Source: an uncultured Saprospiraceae bacterium (GTDB lineage: Bacteria > Bacteroidota > Bacteroidia > Chitinophagales > Saprospiraceae). From it: a stretch of DNA of 37,780 nucleotides. Below the pieces are notes generated by a model that did no database searches, had not been told where the DNA came from, and saw only the letters and a program-made list of their open reading frames with translations. The stretch covers positions 1-37,780 of the forward strand of contig CAKZUK010000098.1 in the NCBI GenBank assembly GCA_937921775.1. Reading direction: 5' to 3'. Position numbers and translations under genes: made by a program. Shown here piece by piece: positions 18,178 to 26,470 of the stretch. Numbering within the stretch: the first letter of the stretch is position 1; each line of letters opens with the position of its first letter.

Positions 18178-19746
18178 TTAAAACCAACTACTCTTCTTAC
18201 GTCGGCGTCTCGTGGATTTGATACCCAATACTCCGAGTAAGCCACGTGTCAACTCGCGAGCCACTGTGCGTCCGATTTGGCGAGTAGTCGTATTGCTAAC
18301 CACTTTTTCGATAGCACTTTTCTCTTTTCTGCGCGAAGTCGTTGCCTTTTTCTGTTGCTTTTCCATTTTTTCCTGATGCTCTGCTTCAGCTGCTTGTTCA
18401 ATTTTTCCACCAAGGATCTCATAAGCACTTTCCCGATCGATGGTTTCATTGTATTTACCAACCAATGCAGAATTGTCCGTAATGTTTTTGATTTCTTTAT
18501 CCGTCAAAACATCCATTCTGGATTGTGGAGCGCGCAGCATAGTATGCGCTAATGGTGTAGGAATACCTTTTTCGTTAAGTACCGTTACCAGAGCTTCTCC
18601 GATACCAAGTTCGGTCAGAAGTGTTTCTGTGTCATAATAGTCAGAGTCAGGATAATTTTGAGCTGCAAGCTTGATAGCCTTACGATCTTTAGCTGTAAAA
18701 GCACGTAACGCGTGTTGCATCTTCATACCCAACTGTCCTAGAACATCGTCTGGCACATCCGTTGGATTTTGAGTAACAAAGAAGAGTCCTACTCCTTTTG
18801 AACGAATTAACTTGACAATAGCCTCAATCTGATTCATCAAAGCTTTGGAAGCTTCGCTAAACACTAGATGTGCCTCATCAATGAAGATGACTAATTTAGG
18901 TTGCCCCGAATCACCTTCCTCTTCAAAAGTCGCGTATACTTCGGCCAACATTTGTAACATGAAAGTTGAGAAAAGTTTTGGTTTGTCTTGCAAATCGGTT
19001 AGTCGTAAAATACTTACAACGCCTCTTCCATTTTCATCCATTCTAGTCAAATCATCTACATCGAAAGAACGTTCACCGAAGAAAACTTCAGCTCCTTGTT
19101 GTTCTAGTTCAACAATCTTACGCATGATGGTTCCAACCGAGGCCGAAGATAGTCGACCGTATTCATCTTCCATCTCTTTTTTTCCTTCACCAGTAAGATA
19201 TTGAAGTGCTTTACGCATATCTTTCAGATCTAGTAAAGCGATATTCTTGTCATCACAGTATTTGAATACTACTGATACGATACCAGATTGTGTTTCATTG
19301 AGTTCCAATATTTTGGAAAAAAGCACTGGACCAAATTCTGTGACGGTAGCTCTAAGTCGTACACCAGGTTCATCAGATAAGGTCAATAATTCAACAGGAC
19401 TTGCACCAGCAGTAAATGGAATTCCAATTTTTTCGTGTCGTTCATCAATCTTAGGATGTCCTCCACTAGGAACTGCAATACCACTCAAATCACCTTTTAC
19501 ATCCATCAAGAGTACAGGAACCCCTTTAGCAGAAAGCTGTTCCGCTAATATCTGAAGCGTTTTAGTTTTACCAGATCCCGTTGCTCCAGCGATAAGGCCG
19601 TGCCGGTTCATGGTCTTCAATGGAATGGTTACCAAGGAGTTTGTCATCACCTCTCCATCTAGCATGGCGCCACCTAAAATGATTGATTCCCCTTTATGGG
19701 TATATCCACTTTCAATTTCCTGAATAAATTTCTCTTTGTTTGACAT
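18178..19746 (-). CDS. HerA-like DUF853 ATPase (YjgR family)
   Basis: 522 residues. P-loop ATPase of the HerA/FtsK superfamily; the DUF853/YjgR subfamily is widespread, probably a hexameric DNA translocase or helicase of unknown role. Walker A is GATGSGKT (54-61); Walker B is LVIFIDEAH with Asp290 and Glu291; VGLFFVTQNPTDVPDDVLGQ is the sensor region typical of the family. The C-terminal tail is strongly basic (RREKSAIEK, then TRRRRKKSSWF), suggesting nucleic-acid contact. ATG at 19744-19746. The nuclease gene lies upstream on the same strand, 170 bp away; the gap holds a fragment of the GC-rich repeat, so co-transcription is possible but not shown. Confidence 0.88.
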   Translation of the reverse strand: MSNKEKFIQEIESGYTHKGESIILGGAMLDGEVMTNSLVTIPLKTMNRHGLIAGATGSGKTKTLQILAEQLSAKGVPVLLMDVKGDLSGIAVPSGGHPKIDERHEKIGIPFTAGASPVELLTLSDEPGVRLRATVTEFGPVLFSKILELNETQSGIVSVVFKYCDDKNIALLDLKDMRKALQYLTGEGKKEMEDEYGRLSSASVGTIMRKIVELEQQGAEVFFGERSFDVDDLTRMDENGRGVVSILRLTDLQDKPKLFSTFMLQMLAEVYATFEEEGDSGQPKLVIFIDEAHLVFSEASKALMNQIEAIVKLIRSKGVGLFFVTQNPTDVPDDVLGQLGMKMQHALRAFTAKDRKAIKLAAQNYPDSDYYDTETLLTELGIGEALVTVLNEKGIPTPLAHTMLRAPQSRMDVLTDKEIKNITDNSALVGKYNETIDRESAYEILGGKIEQAAEAEHQEKMEKQQKKATTSRRKEKSAIEKVVSNTTTRQIGRTVARELTRGLLGVLGIKSTRRRRKKSSWF

Positions 19747-19810
19747 GTATATTAGTGCTTGGTTAGTTTATATTTTTTAGACTGCAAATCCCTCTAAAGT
19801 CACCCTTTAG

Positions 19811-19834
19811 AAAGACCGTTTTGCGAAGAGACTG
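19811..19834. repeat. Degenerate copy of the GAGACCGCTTCGCTGTCAGA repeat
   Basis: AAAGACCGTTTTGCGAAGAG, followed by ACTG, resembles the ends and the internal AAGAGAC part of the element at 3619-3818. It lies between the DUF853 and nuclease genes. Similarity is partial. Confidence 0.35.
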
Positions 19835-19916
19835 TGCGCTCAAGCCTAAGCTCTCTGAGTCGGTTTAGCCATAGTAATAGATTCGCTTATCGCAGTGGTC
19901 TATCAGTGAACGGGCC

Positions 19917-20915
19917 TTATCTCCGTTTATTCCACTCTTCTTTTCTAAGTTTGAAACGCTTTTCATTGACTTCCCAAAGCGCTGGGTTAAAACGTCGTTC
20001 CAGTCGCTCTTCAGCAAGATCAGTTGTAATGATCTCAGGGAAAAAATCAATTCCAGTAATTTCCTCTACCTGATCAATTGATACGGCAAAATCGGTAATT
20101 GGTTTATCACTGACTTCATTGGGCATTAAAAAAGCGATGGCCTTATGCTCGCTACCTGAATAATCGAGTATGACTTTGTAAAATAGATCCGGGACAGAGA
20201 CTTTATTATCTCCAATTTTTTCGCGAATTCCTCTTGTCAATACAGGTCCCGTCACAACATAAACATGGCCAAAACGGTAGGCCCAATCGCGAACCGTCTC
20301 TTCCAGTTCTCGCCAGATACCTCCATTAAAATTGCTAATTTGAGGGCTCATATTACTCATCAAAAATGATTCAGACATTGCAGTTTCAGAGAATGCCATG
20401 TCAGCTGCTGGAGCTAAATGACCTCTTTCGTAGCCAGTGCTCGCATAGTCTCTTCCAGAAGCAGAAGCTTTACTCACTTTGGGGTCTGGTCTGAAATTAT
20501 TGCTTCGATCAACGTTGGGTACTTGTAGTGATTCGCGAGTCAATTGGTATGCCACCCATTCTGCCTGTTCATGTTTCTCGGAATAGGAAAGCGTGTAGAA
20601 TTCGTGAGAGATGACTTGCCCAGTAGTTGAGCTAGGATAAATACTGGCGTTTGGTTCTACATTAGGTTCAGCATCAAAATCTGAGTCAGCACCAGTGTTT
20701 TGATTGGACTTACTATTATCATTCCCCTCACTGGTATTACCTAATACTTCTTCTGCTTTATCCATCGCATCAGATATGGAAGTATCTCCACCTCCAAGCA
20801 TACCGAAGAACCAAAGTAGGCCTCCAAGTACTGCGGCAAATACGCCAACTTTTACGACCATTCCTCCGCCTGATTTAGCGTCTGCCTTTTCGTGATTTTT
20901 TCTAAGTTTTGCCAT
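19917..20915 (-). CDS. Membrane-tethered DNA/RNA non-specific endonuclease
   Basis: 332 residues from the ATG at 20913-20915; a longer frame to 20975 adds 20 residues with no family character. A basic N terminus (MAKLRKNHEKAD) is followed by one membrane segment (about 19-40, GVFAAVLGGLLWFFGMLGGG), an acidic Ser/Asn-rich linker, then the nuclease domain (about 100-310). The beta-beta-alpha-metal signature is YERGHLAPAADM with His166 as general base (Glu replaces Asp of the usual DRGH), and SNMSPQISNFN supplies the metal-binding Asn. Sugar-non-specific nucleases of the Serratia/NucA type cut both DNA and RNA. The single anchor suggests a periplasmic catalytic domain for nutrient acquisition or DNA turnover. 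Confidence 0.85.
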   Translation of the reverse strand: MAKLRKNHEKADAKSGGGMVVKVGVFAAVLGGLLWFFGMLGGGDTSISDAMDKAEEVLGNTSEGNDNSKSNQNTGADSDFDAEPNVEPNASIYPSSTTGQVISHEFYTLSYSEKHEQAEWVAYQLTRESLQVPNVDRSNNFRPDPKVSKASASGRDYASTGYERGHLAPAADMAFSETAMSESFLMSNMSPQISNFNGGIWRELEETVRDWAYRFGHVYVVTGPVLTRGIREKIGDNKVSVPDLFYKVILDYSGSEHKAIAFLMPNEVSDKPITDFAVSIDQVEEITGIDFFPEIITTDLAEERLERRFNPALWEVNEKRFKLRKEEWNKRR

Positions 20916-21248
20916 GTTGAGATTTTTTATTATCGTTCTTTGACAAAGAACGTGACCAATATTAAATGAAAGCAAAAGTGACCGAAGGAAACCTTGATTT
21001 TATTTTATCATTGAGTTCTATCACGGGATTTGTAAAAGAACCTTTATTGTTAAAAATATCTCTCTCTTTCTGCTGGCGCTAAGGTATGAAAAAGTGAGAA
21101 GATCGGAGTAGCGAAAGAGGACTCTTATTATTAAAGCAAAATCAAAACCTGCCAATTAGCAGTTCATTTGACTAACAACATCAAAATATTTCTAGCAAAC
21201 ACATAATCGAAATTGTTATTATAAAACTGAATATCAATTAGTTGTAAG

Positions 21249-21408
21249 TACTCTGTAACATAAGTTAGTTAAGAATTTGAATGCATTGTTTTTTAGTGAG
21301 GACGATTCCAATATTTTTAAGAATAGCCTAAGCTATTTGAGCAAATTTGGAAGAAGTCATTGCTAAAAAAGAACATTCAAAAATTAAATAAATTTATGTT
21401 ACAGAGTA
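21249..21408. mobile_element. 160-bp MITE-like element with terminal inverted repeats and GTAAG target duplication
   Basis: The ends TACTCTGTAACATAA (21249-21263) and TTATGTTACAGAGTA (21394-21408) are perfect 15-bp inverses. The similarity extends inward to about 50 bp with mismatches (both arms reach TTTGAATG and then a run TTTTTTAG). The element is flanked by the direct repeat GTAAG at 21244-21248 and 21409-21413, as expected of a target-site duplication. It has no coding capacity, so it would need a transposase in trans. A near-copy of one end lies at 29075-29093. Confidence 0.65.
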
Positions 21409-21413
21409 GTAAG

Positions 21414-21460
21414 TAACGGGACCAAATTATTTAAATATTTCCGTTAAACTGCTTAGCTAT
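21414..21460 (+). repeat. AACGGGACC...TTCCGTTAAACT repeat, copy B
   Basis: AACGGGACCAAATTATTTAA is followed by TTTCCGTTAAACTGCTTAGC, so AACGG and CCGTT form an inverted pair. 21431-21460 matches copy A (16860-16889) at about 24 of 30 positions. Confidence 0.45.
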
Positions 21461-21546
21461 ACTTTAAAGAGCTTTTTATATGGACCAGTTTGTTGGCTAG
21501 CAACTTGATATTTTGATTTCTTTCAAAGGATAATTCCATCGAAAAC

Positions 21547-22026
21547 CTAAGATTCATTCAGGTCTTTGTAAAATACCAAATCACAAGCTGGAGTCGTATT
21601 TTCTGACCTTTGCTGTTTAAAGCCAAGCTCACGGTATAGATGCACGGCACTTTCCAGTCGACTTGCTGTTTCCAACTCAATGCGATTGAAAGCAAGTTCT
21701 TTTGCTTTAGCAATCATAAAAGTCAACATCCATTTACCCAAGCCTTTTCCTCTCGCATCTGGGAGCAGGTACATCTTCCTTATTTTACAAGTCCTTGCTT
21801 CCAAAGGATGTAAACCAAAAGCTCCGACAGGAATACTTAATTCATTGATAATCAAACCAAACCATCCTTTTCCATAATAAGTTTCAAGATTGACTAAATC
21901 AGCATCCGCTCCCTCCAAATCAGGTAAAAAATTGTACTCCTTTAAAACGGTGAAGATGATATCCTGAGCGGTTCTTGAGTGTTCTTTTGTAGCTTTTATA
22001 TAGCTATAACCTTTAGGTAATTCCAT
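21547..22026 (-). CDS. GNAT-family N-acetyltransferase
   Basis: 159 residues from the ATG at 22024-22026 (MELPKGYSYIKA). An upstream in-frame ATG would add 41 residues without domain similarity. The acetyl-CoA-binding motif A is IRKMYLLPDARGKGLGKWML, containing the RxxGxG-type pyrophosphate loop (RGKGLG), and motif B follows (ASRLESAVHLYRELGFKQ). Substrate unknown. It is transcribed away from the barrel-protein gene, with a 177-bp divergent spacer. Confidence 0.82.
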   Translation of the reverse strand: MELPKGYSYIKATKEHSRTAQDIIFTVLKEYNFLPDLEGADADLVNLETYYGKGWFGLIINELSIPVGAFGLHPLEARTCKIRKMYLLPDARGKGLGKWMLTFMIAKAKELAFNRIELETASRLESAVHLYRELGFKQQRSENTTPACDLVFYKDLNES

Positions 22027-22203
22027 TTTTGTCAGTTTTGAAAATTTAATTAGCTGCTTTTGAATATTAAATACCCATTCGTTATTCGTATGTTTGATAT
22101 TCAAATAATTTAAAACCAATCCTCTTCGTTGGAAGCCGAATGAAAACATACTTTTAAGTATAGATTTAAAAATCTTTCATTTCGAAACCAGACCTTTGTG
22201 AAG

Positions 22204-23043
22204 ATGAAACCAAATAATATAATTACAAAGCAATTGAGAGCTTATCTTTTCAAAATCTTATTCTTTTGCATCTGCTCAAGCCCTATGCTTGCGCAAAACG
22301 GGACGCCTACTGCAGGTGGAGCACGTGGACTAGCGATGGGGAATACGGGTCTCGGATTCCAAGATATCAATGCCATCTTTAGCAATCAAGCTGGACTGGC
22401 AGACTTAAAGTCTGTAGAGCTCACTGTCTTTGGTGAACAACGCTTCTTTCTCAGTGAGTTAAACGTACTTCGTGCAGGTGTTGCTTTACCTGTTTCGGCA
22501 GGTGTATTTGGCCTCAGCTTAGAGTACTTTGGCTTCGATCAATATAACGAACAGAAGATCGGCCTCTCCTACGCTCGAAGACTTAGCAAACTCATTTCGA
22601 TATCAGGTCAAATCGATTATCTAAATACACGGATTCCTGAATATGGCAACGATGGTTCACTCACTTTTGAACTTGGTATTCAATCCAACCTAGTAGAAAA
22701 CTTAACCCTTGCAGCTCATATTTATAGCCCCGTTCAAGTGCGGATCAATGAAGATTATAGTATTCCTTCTGTCTATCGACTTGGACTTGCTTATAAGCCT
22801 TCCAGCAAAGTCATAGTGACAGCTGAGCTTGAAAAAGATCTTGACTATGAAGCTACTTTTCGAGGTGGGCTTGAATATGCCGCAGCGGAAGGTTTTTTCC
22901 TACGATTAGGAGCAGGTTCCAATCCTACCATAATCAGCTTTGGACTTGGATATAAGAAAAACACCTTGACGATCGATGTCGCTAGCGCTTATCATTTAGA
23001 TTTAGGTTTTATGCCTGCTCTTAGTGCTGGATACGCCTTTTAA
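22204..23043 (+). CDS. PorV/FadL-like outer-membrane beta-barrel protein
   Basis: 279 residues from ATG 22204; an in-frame GTG two codons earlier is less likely. Signal peptide about 1-31 (ending SSPMLAQ). The N-terminal GGARGLAMGNTGLGFQDINA and IFSNQAGLA are hallmarks of the PorV/PorQ/FadL-like barrels of Bacteroidota (GARxxAMGxA...NPAxL pattern). It continues with alternating amphipathic strands and a last strand ending in Phe (SAGYAF). PorV-type proteins act in T9SS cargo attachment, but this short member could equally be a transport barrel. mqnB follows 111 bp downstream on the same strand. Confidence 0.72.
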   Translation: MKPNNIITKQLRAYLFKILFFCICSSPMLAQNGTPTAGGARGLAMGNTGLGFQDINAIFSNQAGLADLKSVELTVFGEQRFFLSELNVLRAGVALPVSAGVFGLSLEYFGFDQYNEQKIGLSYARRLSKLISISGQIDYLNTRIPEYGNDGSLTFELGIQSNLVENLTLAAHIYSPVQVRINEDYSIPSVYRLGLAYKPSSKVIVTAELEKDLDYEATFRGGLEYAAAEGFFLRLGAGSNPTIISFGLGYKKNTLTIDVASAYHLDLGFMPALSAGYAF

Positions 23044-23154
23044 TCAAACCGCTTTACTGCAAGAAGATTGCGCTGTGAGATCCTCCTAGCCTTCATATTG
23101 AATGAGAGGTCTGGGAACAAAGCGATCCCAAGCACCTTTATCAAAATCAAAGAA

Positions 23155-23868
23155 ATGACAATATTATTTACAGCAGCCACCGCCTTCGAAATTGAACCAT
23201 TAAAAAAATGGTTGGATCAGAACTTTGGGCGAAAGGGCAAATCTTACTTTAAAGGCAAACTTGAGATTCAGCTATTGATTAGTGGCGTTGGATCTACTAT
23301 GACTGCTTATCGACTGGGACGTTTTTTTCTGCAAAACAAGCCCGACCTTTCCATCAATGCAGGGGTAGCTGGTACTTTTGGAGATGACCTTAAAATCGGA
23401 GATGTAGTGAATGTCATTGCTGATCGTTTTGCTGATCTTGGTGTAGAGGAAGCAGACGGCTCCTTCACAGATGTACATCAGATGGGTTTGATTCCAGGAA
23501 CTGAAGCACCTTTTCAAAATGGTATTCTCTATAACCTCTCGGCAATGGAAAATGATTTTCTGCCAAAGGTAAATGGCATTACTGTCAATAAAGTCCACGG
23601 TACCACCTCAAGTATTAGTGCAATTGAAAATAAGTATACTCCTGAAATAGAGACGATGGAAGGCGCCGCTTTCTTTTATGCCTGCCTGATGGAGGAGATT
23701 AAATTTTTGCAAATTAGATCCATCTCTAATAAAGTAGAACCAAGAAATAAAGATAATTGGGATTTACCACTTGCCATATCTCAACTCAACAATACTTTGA
23801 TAGAATTGGTTACTTCGCTTCTAGGAATGGTCTCCCCTTCCCAATCCGCCAACTCTGCTCCAGCATAA
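23155..23868 (+). CDS. mqnB: Futalosine hydrolase
   Basis: 237 residues from ATG 23155; a 29-residue upstream extension in repeat-like DNA is rejected. MqnB cleaves futalosine to dehypoxanthine futalosine and hypoxanthine in the futalosine route to menaquinone. Features of the nucleosidase fold: MTILFTAATAFEIEPLKKWL, GVGSTMTAYRLG, SINAGVAGTFGDDLKIGDVV, and the ribose-binding ETMEGAAFFYACL (Glu166, Glu169), followed by IRSISNKVEPRNKDNWDLPL, which is characteristic of MqnB rather than MTA/SAH nucleosidases. The last 19 codons overlap the 3' end of the convergent DUF3810 gene by 59 bp. Confidence 0.88.
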   Translation: MTILFTAATAFEIEPLKKWLDQNFGRKGKSYFKGKLEIQLLISGVGSTMTAYRLGRFFLQNKPDLSINAGVAGTFGDDLKIGDVVNVIADRFADLGVEEADGSFTDVHQMGLIPGTEAPFQNGILYNLSAMENDFLPKVNGITVNKVHGTTSSISAIENKYTPEIETMEGAAFFYACLMEEIKFLQIRSISNKVEPRNKDNWDLPLAISQLNNTLIELVTSLLGMVSPSQSANSAPA

Positions 23869-24925
23869 TGACTCTATTGTAGTTTTTCATTCCTTCTTCA
23901 ATGCCTTGTGCACGAAGAAAGGCATCATAAGTCATATCTCTAAAGGCTGGAAAGATATCCGGATAGAGATAGCCATTTTCATTGATGGCGTTCAAGTCAG
24001 CGATAATGCCTTTTGGCAGCTTGGCTCGAAAAGCTTTGTACCACTCATTGTCATATCTGCGATACGAACTAGCCACTGACCTCCAAAAAGAAAGATGCCC
24101 AGAATAACGGATATAAGGATCCTCCGATGAGGTGCAAGTGAGGTAAGCTATGAAGTTACAGGTGCCTTCATCTCCTATTCCAAAACCATGGGCAAACTCA
24201 TGTGCCGTCACATAGGGCAGCTGCAATGGATGTAAGCCAGGATCAACATTACACTCACCAGTGAATGGAAGATAAAAACCTGCTGTACCGATTCGAAGGA
24301 GATGCCCCTTATACAAGTTACGAGCTCGAATAGGTCCACTTGTTGGATACCCTAATTGCTGCATGGTCCGCTTGATTTCTTTGCGCATCACCGATTCAAA
24401 GTTGGAAGGAATATGACTTTCGTCAAAGGCCTGATCGCTTTGTCCTTGGACTTGAGTTCTGAGCTTGGTAGCAATTGAAGTATGAAATTCAAGTGTTTCC
24501 AACAGCTCTTCCTTAGACAATGGAGATGGTTTTATCTTAAGCTGATCTTCAAAAGGAACACGGGCATAGTTATATCCCCAAAGGATTAGAAAAAAGAAAA
24601 TCACCCCACCCAACACAGCAAATACTGACATCAGAAATTGATATAAACGAGCTTTCCAACTTTTGTGATTTTTGAATAAATTTCGAAAGGAGATAACGAG
24701 CAGTACCAAAGCAACCAAAATCCAAAGGTAGAGTGTCGGAAATGGCAAAATACTAATGACCGAATTGAGGAGATACCGAATACCTTGAAAAAGACCTCGA
24801 CTGTATAGCTGCTCAACCACCGAAGGGAAAAAACCTGCCACATAACGAATAGCAATAGCTGCAATACCTAGCAGTATCCAAATCCATCGTCGGTCTTTTT
24901 TGACAAAAAAATCGCTTCTACTCAA
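23810..24925 (-). CDS. DUF3810 membrane protein, putative zinc metallopeptidase
   Basis: 371 residues. Three hydrophobic segments (about 14-32, 46-79, 91-117) precede a soluble domain with HEFAH at 242-246 followed by GFGIGDEGTCNFIAYL. This HExxH with a nearby Glu (Glu253) resembles gluzincin peptidases; activity of DUF3810 is not established as far as I know. The start is TTG (24923-24925): the frame is closed four codons upstream and no ATG lies before the first membrane segment. It converges on mqnB with a 59-bp coding overlap and diverges from the lipoprotein gene at 25044. Confidence 0.8.
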   Translation of the reverse strand: MSRSDFFVKKDRRWIWILLGIAAIAIRYVAGFFPSVVEQLYSRGLFQGIRYLLNSVISILPFPTLYLWILVALVLLVISFRNLFKNHKSWKARLYQFLMSVFAVLGGVIFFFLILWGYNYARVPFEDQLKIKPSPLSKEELLETLEFHTSIATKLRTQVQGQSDQAFDESHIPSNFESVMRKEIKRTMQQLGYPTSGPIRARNLYKGHLLRIGTAGFYLPFTGECNVDPGLHPLQLPYVTAHEFAHGFGIGDEGTCNFIAYLTCTSSEDPYIRYSGHLSFWRSVASSYRRYDNEWYKAFRAKLPKGIIADLNAINENGYLYPDIFPAFRDMTYDAFLRAQGIEEGMKNYNRVIMLEQSWRIGKGRPFLEAK

Positions 24926-24978
24926 ACTATGAGAATTTTATCTTTGAACTTGTTTAATGATTTAAGTGTTGAATCCCT

Positions 24979-24986
24979 ATATTTGG
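24979..24986 (+). promoter_or_regulatory. -7 box TATATTTG upstream of the thioredoxin-fold lipoprotein gene
   Basis: Perfect match to the Bacteroidota -7 consensus TAnnTTTG, 57 bases before the ATG at 25044. At the expected -33 position there is only a partial match (AATG, 24956-24959). Confidence 0.4.
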
Positions 24987-25043
24987 CAAAGGTGTTAAAT
25001 CTCATCCAATTCTAAAATTGTCAAGACTTAAATAAAGTACACA

Positions 25044-25658
25044 ATGCCAATAAAACGCTTAGCTTTATTCTGCTATTTGCTAATAATTTCGCTAGTAGCC
25101 TGTAAAAATAATTCTGATTCAAATAATACCTCGAAAATAATTGACCCCTTAGAAGCTGCTCTTCCACATGGTGATACCCTACCTATAGACAATCTCAACG
25201 AAGCAGATCGTGAGAAATTGGCCAACGCGATAGGCCGAACCGTCGACATTATTAGTGCAAAAAGCATGATCAATGATTTCAAAAAGAAGTCTGAAAGACT
25301 GCAAATTTATGCTTTTTGGAAACTCGATTGCGAAACTTGCATCCAACAGCATCAATTATTGCGAAAACTACAAAATGAAATTGGAATTGAGGAGATCGAG
25401 CTAACTTTTGTCAATTTGGATGCTAAAAACCGGGTTTCTGATGTAAATTCCAGTATTCGAGCACAGAGTATTTCTGAATCAGTATATATGATTTCTAATT
25501 TGATAATCAGCGATTTAGATCCACAATATCGAAATATATTCTCTGGTAAAACACCTACTCTATTATTTATCCAAAATGACTATCACACCTTTGAGTATTT
25601 TAACCGATTATTCGAATATGATGAGCTATATGCAATGATACAACCTTTATTAATTTAG
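25044..25658 (+). CDS. Thioredoxin-fold lipoprotein (TlpA-like)
   Basis: 204 residues. Lipoprotein signal peptide with lipobox SLVAC, Cys20 lipidated. Residues about 67-200 form a thioredoxin-like domain: strand LQIYAFWKLDCETCIQQH with the CxxC pair Cys96-Cys99 (sequence CETC), strand IELTFVNLDA, and a cis-Pro-like GKTPTLLFIQ. Expected role: thiol redox or disulfide handling at the membrane, as for TlpA/ResA. The insertion between the CxxC and the Pro strand matches TlpA-type domains. It lies just upstream of trxA, which has its own promoter-like box, so the two are probably separate transcripts. ATG at 25044. Confidence 0.72.
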   Translation: MPIKRLALFCYLLIISLVACKNNSDSNNTSKIIDPLEAALPHGDTLPIDNLNEADREKLANAIGRTVDIISAKSMINDFKKKSERLQIYAFWKLDCETCIQQHQLLRKLQNEIGIEEIELTFVNLDAKNRVSDVNSSIRAQSISESVYMISNLIISDLDPQYRNIFSGKTPTLLFIQNDYHTFEYFNRLFEYDELYAMIQPLLI

Positions 25659-25701
25659 AAAGATCTGTCCTAGAAGAGACATCTAGCTAAAACAAAATGC
25701 T

Positions 25702-25709
25702 TATATTTG
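25702..25709 (+). promoter_or_regulatory. -7 box TATATTTG upstream of trxA
   Basis: Perfect TAnnTTTG match about 92 bases before the trxA start codon. No TTTG occurs at the usual -33 distance. The AT-rich leader before the ATG (TAATTCATTAATAATAAAAT) is typical of highly expressed Bacteroidota genes. Confidence 0.4.
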
Positions 25710-25800
25710 CAACATATCGCTATCCAATTTGGTTAGTATTTCAAGAAGTTAATTAACAACTTCAATAAATTTAATTCATTAATAATAAAATCTTATAGCA

Positions 25801-26127
25801 ATGGCATTTGAATTCACTGACGCTAACTTCCAAGAATCTGCATTAGACAATGGTGGTGTATCTGTAGTTGACTTTTGGGCAGAATGGTGTGGTCCTTGCC
25901 GCATGGTAACGCCTATCATCGAAGAATTAGCTACTGAATACGAAGGTAAAGGAGTAGTAATTGGTAAACTAAACGTTGACACGAACAAAGGCGTGTCTAT
26001 GAAATACGGAATCCGTAGTATTCCTACTATTCTTTTTCTTAAGAATGGTGAAGTAGTAGAAAAGCATGTTGGTGTTGCTACTAAGCAAGCATTAACTGAA
26101 AAGATAAACGCGCACCTTGAAGCTTAA
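25801..26127 (+). CDS. trxA: Thioredoxin
   Basis: 108 residues, standard length. Cytoplasmic disulfide reductase for ribonucleotide reductase, methionine sulfoxide reductase and others. The active site is WCGPC (Trp29, Cys30, Cys33) in DFWAEWCGPCRMV; the cis-Pro loop is IRSIPTILFLKNG. It is followed immediately by a strong intrinsic terminator (26158-26195), so it is transcribed alone or as the last gene. MsrB, a user of thioredoxin, is encoded about 4 kb away. Confidence 0.95.
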   Translation: MAFEFTDANFQESALDNGGVSVVDFWAEWCGPCRMVTPIIEELATEYEGKGVVIGKLNVDTNKGVSMKYGIRSIPTILFLKNGEVVEKHVGVATKQALTEKINAHLEA

Positions 26128-26157
26128 TTGAGCATCTAAAAGCGCTTAAGCTCTTAC

Positions 26158-26195
26158 AAAAAAGGTCTTTGTTCTATGAACAAGGGCCTTTTTTT
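26158..26195 (+). terminator. Intrinsic terminator of trxA
   Basis: AAAAAAGGTCTTTGTTC (26158-26174) pairs with GAACAAGGGCCTTTTTT (26178-26194), with two G-U pairs and a 3-base loop, and runs into a T-tract ending at 26195. It starts 31 bases after the trxA stop. Confidence 0.85.
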
Positions 26196-26470
26196 ATAGC
26201 ATTTATTAACAGCTTAGATTTCAGTAATGTACATTAGTTAGAACATTGAGATAGCACTGAACCCCCCAATATGAAAACGCTTCGAGATCGGTGAGACTAG
26301 ATCTATTTGTCAATTGACTCCCCGACCCTAAAGCACTCTTATTGATCTAGCTCAATGAGCTTTAGCTTCAATCAGCTGAGATTCGGTGCTAAAGACTTAA
26401 CGCAACAGTTCCCGTTCCTTTGCGTTGTTAATGAAGTTGTTTACTTTTACGCCACAACAAGTAAAAAGAT
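26196..26470. other. Upstream region of the DUF58 gene
   Basis: 275 bp, no gene seen. It contains AGCTCAATGAGCT (26350-26362), nearly palindromic, and an inverted pair AACGCAA (26399-26405) / TTGCGTT (26420-26426) whose right arm overlaps the -33 box of the promoter at 26419-26449. Confidence 0.4.
26419..26449 (+). promoter_or_regulatory. Promoter of the DUF58 gene
   Basis: TTTG (26419-26422), exactly 19 bases, then TACTTTTA (26442-26449): the Bacteroidota -33/-7 arrangement with one mismatch in the -7 box. The start would be near 26456, leaving a leader of about 15 bases before ATG 26471. Confidence 0.5.

Larger units (their letters stand above)
20916..21546. other. 631-bp intergenic region rich in repeats
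   Basis: No convincing gene. It holds the nuclease promoter region (right-hand part near 20916-20960), a GC-containing stretch at 21061-21120 with loose similarity to the GAGACCGCTT family, the MITE-like element at 21249-21408, and copy B of the AACGGGACC/TTCCGT repeat immediately after it. Two inactive insertions back to back would explain the size. Confidence 0.5.
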
